In this document: one piece after another, positions 36,675-43,338 of the stretch
How the letters are laid out: the number at the start of each line of letters is the position of its first letter
Numbering within the stretch: the first letter of the stretch is position 1
Assembly (NCBI RefSeq): GCF_014201095.1
Contig: NZ_JACHDN010000001.1
Location: 2,232,001-2,296,000, forward strand
DNA from: Cellulomonas hominis
Lineage (GTDB): Bacteria > Actinomycetota > Actinomycetes > Actinomycetales > Cellulomonadaceae
Reading direction: 5' to 3'
DNA length: 64,000 nucleotides
Notes under the pieces: model-generated
Databases searched by the model: none
Seen by the model: the letters and a program-made list of their open reading frames with translations, nothing else
What the model was told of the DNA's origin: nothing
Position numbers and translations under genes: made by a program

Positions 36675-37700
36675 TCAGTCCACCCGCGGCCCGGTCGACC
36701 CGCGCGGCACCAGCCGGCACGGCACGACGTCGGTCCCGGGCCTGACCTGGCCGTCGATCGCGTCGAACAGCAGCGCCGCCGCACGGCGCCCGAGCTCCTC
36801 GAGGTTCATGTCCACCGAGGTGAGGTGCGGCCGGGCGTTGAGGGCGAGGATCTCCCAGTTGTCGTGCCCGGTCACCGCGACGTCCTCGGGGACCCGGCGG
36901 CCGGACTCGCGGAGCTGGTCGAGCACCCCGCGGGCGATCTGGTCGCTGCCGCAGACGATCGCGTCGACGTCCGGGTGCTGCGCGAGCACGAGCGCCGTCG
37001 CCGCGCGGCCCCACTCCTCGCTCCACGAGCCGTACAGCGGCTCGCCGGTGAGGCCGACGCCCGCGCCGTCGAGGACGGCGCGCACCCCGGCGACCCGGTC
37101 GTGCGCGGCCCCGTAGGTCGCGTCGCCGGTGACCACCGCGATGCGGCTCCGCCCGCAGGCGATGAGGTGCTCGGCCACCACCCGGCCGCCGAGCACGTTG
37201 TCGGAGACCACCGACATGTCCGCGGGGTCCTCCGACGGGGCGTACGCGTACACCACGGGGACGGGGAGCGGCCCGAGCGACGGCCGCGGGTCGGGCCGGG
37301 CGCCCACGATCATCAGGCCGTCCACGCGCCGGCCGAGCAGCGCCTGCACGTGGTACTGCTCGCGCAGGGCGTCGCCGCGGGCGTCGCACAGCAGCACCGA
37401 CACCTTGCCGGTGCCGGCGGCGTCCTCCGCGCCCATCAGCGTCGGGATGGAGAACCGGCCCTCGAGGTCGTGCGTGACCAGCCCGATCGCCCCGGACCGC
37501 CCGCTCAGCAGGTTGCGGGCGAGCACGTTGGGGGAGAAGTTCAGCTGCTCGGCCGCCGAAATCACTCTTTCGCGGGTTTCGGCCTTCACCTGGTGCCGGC
37601 CGTTGAGCGACTTGGAGGCGGTGGCGACGGACACCCCGGCCAGCCGGGCGACGTCCGACAGCGTGGGCGGGCGCCGTGGGGTCCCGGATGCGGTCGCCAT
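36675..37700 (-). CDS. LacI-family repressor of the arabinofuranoside module
   Basis: A 341-residue repressor. HTH and hinge: TLSDVARLAGVSVATASKSL (about 13-32), then LNFSPNVLARNLLSG. The effector domain is a periplasmic-binding type 1 fold with IGLVTHDLEG, VDAIVCGSDQIARGVLD and VPEDVAVTGHDNWEILALNA. It diverges from the binding-protein gene at 37921 and a CCGAAA/TTTCGG operator lies in the gap. GGGAGG precedes ATG 37700. A short stretch of rare codons (GAA, AGA, ATT) at 37556-37582 repeats the operator half-sites inside the gene. The likely ligand is an arabinose or arabino-oligosaccharide. Confidence 0.9.
   Translation of the reverse strand: MATASGTPRRPPTLSDVARLAGVSVATASKSLNGRHQVKAETRERVISAAEQLNFSPNVLARNLLSGRSGAIGLVTHDLEGRFSIPTLMGAEDAAGTGKVSVLLCDARGDALREQYHVQALLGRRVDGLMIVGARPDPRPSLGPLPVPVVYAYAPSEDPADMSVVSDNVLGGRVVAEHLIACGRSRIAVVTGDATYGAAHDRVAGVRAVLDGAGVGLTGEPLYGSWSEEWGRAATALVLAQHPDVDAIVCGSDQIARGVLDQLRESGRRVPEDVAVTGHDNWEILALNARPHLTSVDMNLEELGRRAAALLFDAIDGQVRPGTDVVPCRLVPRGSTGPRVD
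37556..37582. promoter_or_regulatory. possible intragenic operator inside the lacI-type gene
   Basis: CCGAAA (37556-37561) and TTTCGG (37577-37582) flank an AT-rich 15-bp spacer, in a region that reads KAETRERVISAA and uses AGA and ATT codons that are very rare around it. The half-sites equal those of the promoter operator at 37828-37843 about 250 bp away. Confidence 0.4.
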
Positions 37701-37795
37701 GCCCACCTCCCGGGGATCTGCCGAAGGTCCCGCCCGGATCGGGTGAACCTGTCCTCTGACCGCGATCGTACACACCTCCTCTTTCAGCGGGAGTC

Positions 37796-37843
37796 TTGAC
37801 GGACGGCGAAACCTGCGGCTACGTTCACCGAAAAGGGTTTCGG
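37796..37843 (+). promoter_or_regulatory. promoter with LacI-type operator ahead of the sugar-binding protein gene
   Basis: TTGACG (37796-37801), 18-bp spacer, TACGTT (37820-37825), followed at once by CCGAAA-AGGG-TTTCGG (37828-37843), an operator over the expected transcription start. The leader to ATG 37921 is long enough for a ribosome site (GAGGGAGAG). The arrangement fits repression by the divergent LacI protein. Confidence 0.75.
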
Positions 37844-37920
37844 CAGAACCCCGGATCGACTGTGCCGCGTCCACCCGGGACGCGCACGACTTCGACGGCG
37901 AAGTTCCGAGGGAGAGCACG

Positions 37921-39246
37921 ATGAGCAACCGCATGTTCCGATCGCGCGGGTTCCGCCCGGTGGCCGCGCTGGCCGTGGCCGGCCTCGCGCTGACGGGGTT
38001 GGCCGCCTGCGGGTCCGGGTCCGACGGCGACGGCGCCGCGGCCGAGGAGCTCGAGTCCGCCGGCCCCGACGGCGTGGACGACGGCACGACCCTGACGATG
38101 TGGACCCGCGCCCCGCTGGAGCGCCAGGCCACCACCCTGGTCGAGGCGTACAACGCGTCGCACGAGAACCAGGTCGAGCTGGAGATCATCCCGAACGACG
38201 ACATGGAGGGGAAGGTCGGCGGGGCGGCGACGAACGACGAGCTGCCCGACCTCCTGGCCGGCGACGTCGTCCGGCTGCCCTACTGGGTGTCGAACGGGCT
38301 GTTCACCGACCTGACCGAGCAGATCGACGGCCTGGACTTCAAGGACGACATCACGCGCGGCCACCTGGACGCCGGCACCGACCAGGACGGCAACCTGCAC
38401 ACGCTGCCGTTCGTCGAGGACATCTCCGTGCTGGTCTGGAACAAGGACCTGTACCGGGAGGCGGGCCTCGACCCCGAGGCGGGCCCGACGAACCTGGCCG
38501 AGTTCCAGGAGCAGGCCGAGGCGGTCCAGGCGCTGAACAAGCCCGGCGTCTCCGGCACGTACTACGGCGGCAACTGCGGCGGCTGCGGCGTCTTCACCTG
38601 GTTCCCGACGATGTGGGCGTCCGGCGACGAGGTCCTGTCGGCCGACGGCACGACCGCCGAGGTGAACTCCGACTCGGCCAAGGCGCTCTACCAGATGTAC
38701 TACGAGCTGAACCAGGCCGGCGCGGTCGGCGCGGGCTCCAAGGAGGAGACCGGCGCCACGTGGACGGCGCCCTTCTCCAACGGCCAGGTCGGCGTCATGC
38801 AGTACCCGAACACCGCGGTGTACGCGGCGCAGGAGGCCGGCATCGACGTCGGCGTCACCGCGATCCCCGGCGTGGACGGCGGCGGGTCGACGTTCCTCGG
38901 CGGCGACGCGCTCGGCATCTCCAAGGACTCCGAGAACGTCGCGCAGGCCTGGAACTTCCTCGCCTGGATGATGTCGGAGGACACGCAGCTCGAGGTCATC
39001 GCGAAGAACGGCGAGGTCCCCGGCCGCAACTCCCTGCTGGACAACGAGTACGCCCAGCAGAACCCGATCGCGCTCGAGATGAACATGATCGCCGAGTCCG
39101 GCCGCACGCCGGTCGCGGAGTTCTTCTCCGAGGCGTTCAACGCCTCCGGCAGCCCGTGGGTCACCCTCATGCGGAACGCGACGTTCGACGGGACCGACAC
39201 GGTCGACGCCGACAACGACGCCATCACCGAGGTGCTGTCCCAGTGA
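37921..39246 (+). CDS. ABC importer sugar-binding lipoprotein (CUT1)
   Basis: A 441-residue extracytoplasmic solute-binding protein, family 1. Lipobox LAAC with lipidated Cys30. Motifs: LTMWTRAPLERQATTLVEAY at the start, DLLAGDVVRLPYWVSNGLF, LPFVEDISVLVWNKDLYREA (the usual lobe crossover) and GGGSTFLGGDALGISKDSEN, then FLAWMMSEDTQLE. It should bind an oligosaccharide and deliver it to the two permeases that follow. No ATPase gene is present; CUT1 systems of Actinobacteria commonly share a distant MsmK-type ATPase. Confidence 0.92.
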   Translation: MSNRMFRSRGFRPVAALAVAGLALTGLAACGSGSDGDGAAAEELESAGPDGVDDGTTLTMWTRAPLERQATTLVEAYNASHENQVELEIIPNDDMEGKVGGAATNDELPDLLAGDVVRLPYWVSNGLFTDLTEQIDGLDFKDDITRGHLDAGTDQDGNLHTLPFVEDISVLVWNKDLYREAGLDPEAGPTNLAEFQEQAEAVQALNKPGVSGTYYGGNCGGCGVFTWFPTMWASGDEVLSADGTTAEVNSDSAKALYQMYYELNQAGAVGAGSKEETGATWTAPFSNGQVGVMQYPNTAVYAAQEAGIDVGVTAIPGVDGGGSTFLGGDALGISKDSENVAQAWNFLAWMMSEDTQLEVIAKNGEVPGRNSLLDNEYAQQNPIALEMNMIAESGRTPVAEFFSEAFNASGSPWVTLMRNATFDGTDTVDADNDAITEVLSQ

Positions 39247-40196
39247 CCCTCGCCACCCCGGGCCGGGTGGGGCGCGTCGCCGATACGCCCCCGGGGAGCA
39301 CCGCGCGCCGCCGGTCGGTGCGGTCGCGCGGTGCCCTCCAGGGCTGGCTGTACGCCAGCCCGACGGCCGTCCTCGTGCTCGTGCTGTTCGTGGTCCCGCT
39401 GGTGCTCGTGGTCGTGATGTCCGGCTCCGACTGGTCGCTGCTCGGCGGCAACCAGGGCACGAACTTCCCGGAGAACTTCTCCGAGGTCGTCGCGCACCGG
39501 ATGTTCTGGCCGTCCGTGTGGTTCACGCTGAAGTACACGGTCATCGCCACGGTGCTGCTCATCGCGCTCGGCCTGGGGCTGGCACTCCTCGTGCAGGAGA
39601 GCACCCGGTGGCGCGGGTTCCTGCGGACGGCGTTCCTGCTGCCGACCGCGCTGGGCCTCGCGTCCGCCTCGCTGCTGTTCTACGCGCTGTACTCGCCGCA
39701 GGTCGGGCCGGTCTCCGGGTGGTTGGAGCGGCTCGGCCTCGGGAGCGGGCAGGTGAACGTCCTCGGGTCCGCCGAGGGTGCCCTGTGGGGGACGGTGTTC
39801 CTCATCGTCTGGCGGTTCGCCGGGTTCTACATGCTGCTGCTGCTCGTCGGGCTGCAGGGCATCCCGCACGAGGTCTACGAGGCGGCGCGCATCGACGGCG
39901 CGAGGACGATGCAGGTGTTCCGGCGGATCACGCTGCCGCTGCTCAAGCCGTCGCTCGCACTGTCCACGATCATGTGCGTCACCGGCTCGATCCTGGCCTT
40001 CGACCAGTTCTACATCCTCACCAAGGGCGGCCCGGACGGCTCGACGATGACCGTCGTCCAGCTGATCTACAACCTCGCGTTCGAGTCGAAGCGCGACCTC
40101 GGCATGGCCGCCGCGCTGTCGGTGATCGTGCTGCTGGCCCTGGTGGTCGTCAACGTCGTCCAGCTCAAGGCGCTGCGGCGCTCGCCCGAGGAGTGA
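39243..40196 (+). CDS. ABC importer permease 1 (MalF-type)
   Basis: A 317-residue permease with six predicted segments after a basic N-terminal tail. The EAA loop that touches the ATPase reads EVYEAARIDGARTMQVFRRI (about 216-235). GTG 39243 overlaps the TGA of the binding-protein gene (GTGA). The partner permease starts six bases after its stop. Confidence 0.9.
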   Translation: MTLATPGRVGRVADTPPGSTARRRSVRSRGALQGWLYASPTAVLVLVLFVVPLVLVVVMSGSDWSLLGGNQGTNFPENFSEVVAHRMFWPSVWFTLKYTVIATVLLIALGLGLALLVQESTRWRGFLRTAFLLPTALGLASASLLFYALYSPQVGPVSGWLERLGLGSGQVNVLGSAEGALWGTVFLIVWRFAGFYMLLLLVGLQGIPHEVYEAARIDGARTMQVFRRITLPLLKPSLALSTIMCVTGSILAFDQFYILTKGGPDGSTMTVVQLIYNLAFESKRDLGMAAALSVIVLLALVVVNVVQLKALRRSPEE

Positions 40197-40201
40197 GAAC
40201 C

Positions 40202-41026
40202 GTGTCCGGCATCACCCGCGTCCTCGGGCGCACCCCGTTCTACGTGCTGACCGGCGGGCTGGCGATCCTGTTCCTGTACCCGCTGATCTGGACGTCCATC
40301 TCGTCCGTGTCCCCGCAGCCCGGCTCCGCCCAGGTCGACGGGTTCGGCTTCGGCAACTACGCCACGCTCGCGTCCTACCAGGCCGGCGTGGCGACCTACC
40401 TGGGCAACTCGCTCGGCATCACGGCGACCGCGGTGATCGTGACGCTCGTGGTGGCGACGCTCGGCGGGTACGCGTTCGCGCGGTTCCGGTTCCCGGGCAA
40501 GGACGCGCTGTTCCTGCTCGTGCTCTCGATCCTCATGGTCCCGTACGCGACCCTGCTGATCCCGCTCGTCATCTGGCTCAAGGACCTGGGCCTGTCCAAC
40601 ACCCTCGTCGGTGTCGGCCTGGTGCTGGCGGTGTTCCAGCTGCCGTTCGCGATGTTCATGATGCGCATCTCGTTCGAGGCCGTCCCCAAGGAGCTCGAGG
40701 AGGCCGCCCTCGTCGACGGCTGCGGATCGTTCGGCGCCCTGCGCCGCGTGCTGCTGCCGGCCGTCAAGCCGGGCCTCATCACCATCGGGCTGTTCGCGTT
40801 CCTCGCCGCGTGGAACGACTTCATGGTGCCCCTGTACCTCGTGGGCGGCGACAACCAGCCGCTGCCCCTCGCGCTGGTGAACATGCGCCAGCAGGTGATG
40901 GGGGTCATCGACTACGGCGCCACCCAGGCGGGTGTCGTCGTCCTCACCATCCCGTGCGTCGTGCTGTTCCTCGTGCTGCAGCGGCACTACGTCAACGGGT
41001 TCATGTCGGGAGCGCTGAAGGGATGA
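40202..41026 (+). CDS. ABC importer permease 2 (MalG-type)
   Basis: A 274-residue permease with six predicted segments. The EAA loop is ELEEAALVDGCGSFGALRRV (about 165-184); YPLIWTSISS and the ending FLVLQRHYVNGFMSGALKG are typical of MalG. The stop overlaps the ATG of the GH127 gene (ATGA), a direct sign that transport and hydrolysis are one unit. Confidence 0.9.
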   Translation: MSGITRVLGRTPFYVLTGGLAILFLYPLIWTSISSVSPQPGSAQVDGFGFGNYATLASYQAGVATYLGNSLGITATAVIVTLVVATLGGYAFARFRFPGKDALFLLVLSILMVPYATLLIPLVIWLKDLGLSNTLVGVGLVLAVFQLPFAMFMMRISFEAVPKELEEAALVDGCGSFGALRRVLLPAVKPGLITIGLFAFLAAWNDFMVPLYLVGGDNQPLPLALVNMRQQVMGVIDYGATQAGVVVLTIPCVVLFLVLQRHYVNGFMSGALKG

Positions 41027-42966
41027 CCAGCCCCGTGAACCACCGCACCACCACCACCGTCGTCGCCCCCGTCCTGCCGTCCACGGGCGCCCTGCGCCCG
41101 CTCGGGCTGGAGGAGGTCACGCTCACCGGCGGCTTCTGGGCCGACCGCCAGCGCGTCAACGCCGCCGCGACCATCCCGCACTGCGACCACTGGGAGACCC
41201 GGGTCGGCTGGATCGGGAACTTCGAGCGCGCGCTCGACGGCACCCTGGTCGAGCACCGCACCGGGCGGGAGTTCGCGGACTCCGACGTCTACAAGATGAT
41301 CGAGGCCATGGCGTGGGAGGTCGGGCGCACCGGCGACCCCGCCCTGGAGGCCCGGATCGGCGAGCTCGCCGCGCTGATCGGGCGTGTGCAGGAGCCGGAC
41401 GGGTACCTCAACACGCAGTTCGGCCGGCCGGGCCAGGCGCCGCGGTACTCCGACTTGGAGTGGGGCCACGAGCTGTACTGCTACGGCCACCTGATCCAGG
41501 CCGCCGTGGCGCGGCTGCGCACCGGGCACGACGACGAGCTCGTGGCCGTCGCCCGCCGGGCCGCCGACCACGTGTGCGCGGAGTTCGGGCCGGACGGCCG
41601 CGACGGCGTCTGCGGCCACCCGGAGATCGAGGTCGCGCTCGCGGAGCTCGCCCGGGCGACCGGCGAGCGCCGGTACCTGGACCAGGCGGCGCTGTTCGTC
41701 GAGCGCCGGGGCCGCGGCACGCTCGCGCCCATCGAGTTCGGGCGGGAGTACTACCAGGACGACGAGCCCGTCCGGTCGGCGACCGTGCTGCGCGGGCACG
41801 CGGTCCGAGCGCTGTACCTCGCGGCCGGGGCCCTCGACGTGGCGGTCGAGACCGGGGACGACGAGCTGCTCGAGGCCGTGCGGGCGCAGTACGCCCGGAC
41901 GCTCGCGAGCCGCACCTACCTGACCGGCGGCATGGGCTCGCACCACCAGGACGAGGCCTTCGGCGACGACTACGAGCTCCCGCCGGACCGGGCCTACTGC
42001 GAGACCTGCGCCGGCGTCGCGTCGGTCATGGTGTCCTGGCGGCTGCTGCTCGCGACGGGTGACGCGTCCTGGGGCGACGTCGTCGAGCGCACCCTGTACA
42101 ACGTGGTGGCGACCTCGCCGCGGGCCGACGGGAAGGCGTTCTTCTACACGAACCCGCTGCAGAAGCGCGTGCCCGGGGAGGCCGCCTCGGACGACGAGGT
42201 GAGCGCCCGCGCGCTGTCCCGGCTGCGCGCCCCGTGGTTCGAGGTGTCCTGCTGCCCGACCAACGTCGCCCGCACGCTCGCGGCGCTCGGCGGCTACGTC
42301 GCCGCGGTCTCCGACGACACGCTGCACCTGCTGCAGCACGCGTCCGCGCGGATCGCCACCCGGCTGGGCGACGGGCGGGCCGTCGGGGTCGAGGTCGTCA
42401 CCGGGTACCCGGTGGACGGGGAGGTCGTCGTCCGGGTGACCGAGGCGCCCGAGGGTCCGTGGACGCTCGCGCTGCGGGTGCCGGCGTGGGCGGCGGGGGA
42501 CGCGCTGGTCGACGGGGCGCCGGCCGAGGTGGTCGACGGGGTCGTGCGCGTGCAGCGGGAGCTCGCCGCCGGCGACGAGGTGCGGCTCGTGCTGCCGGTC
42601 GCGCCGCGGGTCACCGTGCCCGACGGGCGGATCGACGCGGTGCGCGGGTGCGTGGCCGTCGAGCGCGGGCCGGTCGTGCTCTGCGCCGAGTCCGTGGACC
42701 TGCCCGGCGGTGCGGCCGTCGACACCCTGCGCGTGGACGCCGGGGCGTCGGCCGTCGCGGACGGGGACGGCGCCCGGGTGCGGGCGCGGCTCGTGCCGGC
42801 GGACGAGGGCGGGGCTGCGGACGGGGCCGGGGCCGGGGCCGGGTGGCCGTACGGCGCGCCGGGGACCGGGGGCGCGGGGGAGGCCGTCGACGTGCGGCTC
42901 GTGCCGTACCACTCCTGGGCCAACCGCGGCCCGAGCACCATGCGGGTCTGGCTGCCCACCGCCTGA
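41023..42966 (+). CDS. GH127 beta-L-arabinofuranosidase (DUF1680)
   Basis: A 647-residue intracellular enzyme with no signal peptide. An (alpha/alpha)6 barrel fills about 25-430 and beta-sandwich domains follow. The zinc-cysteine active site of the characterised Bifidobacterium enzyme HypBA1 is conserved: AYCETCAG gives Glu327 and Cys329, and SCCPTN gives Cys410 (nucleophile by analogy) and Cys411. WGHELYCYGHLIQAA and TGGMGSHHQDEAFG are also family marks. GH127 releases L-arabinose from beta-L-arabinofuranosides such as the sugar chains of plant hydroxyproline-rich glycoproteins. The final 60 residues hold a Gly/Ala-rich insert. With the importer it forms an uptake-and-cleavage operon. Confidence 0.9.
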   Translation: MTSPVNHRTTTTVVAPVLPSTGALRPLGLEEVTLTGGFWADRQRVNAAATIPHCDHWETRVGWIGNFERALDGTLVEHRTGREFADSDVYKMIEAMAWEVGRTGDPALEARIGELAALIGRVQEPDGYLNTQFGRPGQAPRYSDLEWGHELYCYGHLIQAAVARLRTGHDDELVAVARRAADHVCAEFGPDGRDGVCGHPEIEVALAELARATGERRYLDQAALFVERRGRGTLAPIEFGREYYQDDEPVRSATVLRGHAVRALYLAAGALDVAVETGDDELLEAVRAQYARTLASRTYLTGGMGSHHQDEAFGDDYELPPDRAYCETCAGVASVMVSWRLLLATGDASWGDVVERTLYNVVATSPRADGKAFFYTNPLQKRVPGEAASDDEVSARALSRLRAPWFEVSCCPTNVARTLAALGGYVAAVSDDTLHLLQHASARIATRLGDGRAVGVEVVTGYPVDGEVVVRVTEAPEGPWTLALRVPAWAAGDALVDGAPAEVVDGVVRVQRELAAGDEVRLVLPVAPRVTVPDGRIDAVRGCVAVERGPVVLCAESVDLPGGAAVDTLRVDAGASAVADGDGARVRARLVPADEGGAADGAGAGAGWPYGAPGTGGAGEAVDVRLVPYHSWANRGPSTMRVWLPTA

Positions 42967-42979
42967 CCCGCCCCGGACC

Positions 42980-43020
42980 GGACGCCGTCCCGCACGCTGC
43001 CGACGCGCGGGGCGGCGTCC
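42980..43020. terminator. hairpin after the GH127 gene
   Basis: Arms GGACGCCGTCCC (42980-42991) and GGGGCGGCGTCC (43009-43020) pair over 12 bp with one G-T, 14 bases after the stop. It opens the 372-bp gap 42967-43338, which also holds a 29-bp direct repeat and two hairpin repeats but no gene that I can support. Confidence 0.55.
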
Positions 43021-43025
43021 TTGCG

Positions 43026-43089
43026 CGCCCCGGGCGCCCGCGCCGGCGGCGAGGGGCGGGCGCCCCGGGCGCCCGCGTCGGCGGCGAGG
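43026..43089. repeat. 29-bp direct repeat, two copies 35 bp apart
   Basis: 43026-43054 and 43061-43089 are identical except one C/T difference; they begin CGCCCCGGGCGCCCGCG and end CGGCGGCGAGG. Non-coding. The second copy runs into hairpin repeat copy B. Confidence 0.7.
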
Positions 43090-43152
43090 TCGAGGGTTTC
43101 GCGCGACACGCCGCGCCGACACGCCGGAGCGATCGTCGAACCCTCGACCTCG
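43085..43152. repeat. interspersed nested-hairpin repeat, divergent copy B
   Basis: Outer arms CGAGGTCGAGGGTT (43085-43098) and AACCCTCGACCTCG (43139-43152), 14 bp perfect. The inside holds two ACACGCC cores instead of one and is longer (68 bp overall). It is the most divergent member of the family and lies 82 bp from copy C. Confidence 0.6.
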
Positions 43153-43234
43153 CGGGTCAGGCGCCCCGCCGGCCGCCGGGCGTCCGCGCCCGCGCCGGCG
43201 GCCGGGCCGGAGCGCATGCGCGGCCCGAGACGCC

Positions 43235-43288
43235 GAGTGGAGAGTTCCGCACGGACACGCCGGGCGTGTCGGGCAGAACTCTCCACTC
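43235..43288. repeat. interspersed nested-hairpin repeat, copy C
   Basis: 54 bp. Perfect 13-bp outer arms GAGTGGAGAGTTC (43235-43247) and GAACTCTCCACTC (43276-43288), and a perfect inner stem GACACGCC/GGCGTGTC (43254-43261/43263-43270). It lies between the converging GH127 and MMPL genes. Confidence 0.78.
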
Positions 43289-43338
43289 ACGGGGGCGGGC
43301 CGGGGCGTGCAGCCCCGGCCCGCGGGGGTCGCGCGGGG

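Noticed and set aside
43026..43152. CRISPR-like array
   Set aside because: Only two direct repeats, spacer of six bases, very GC-rich, and no cas gene nearby.
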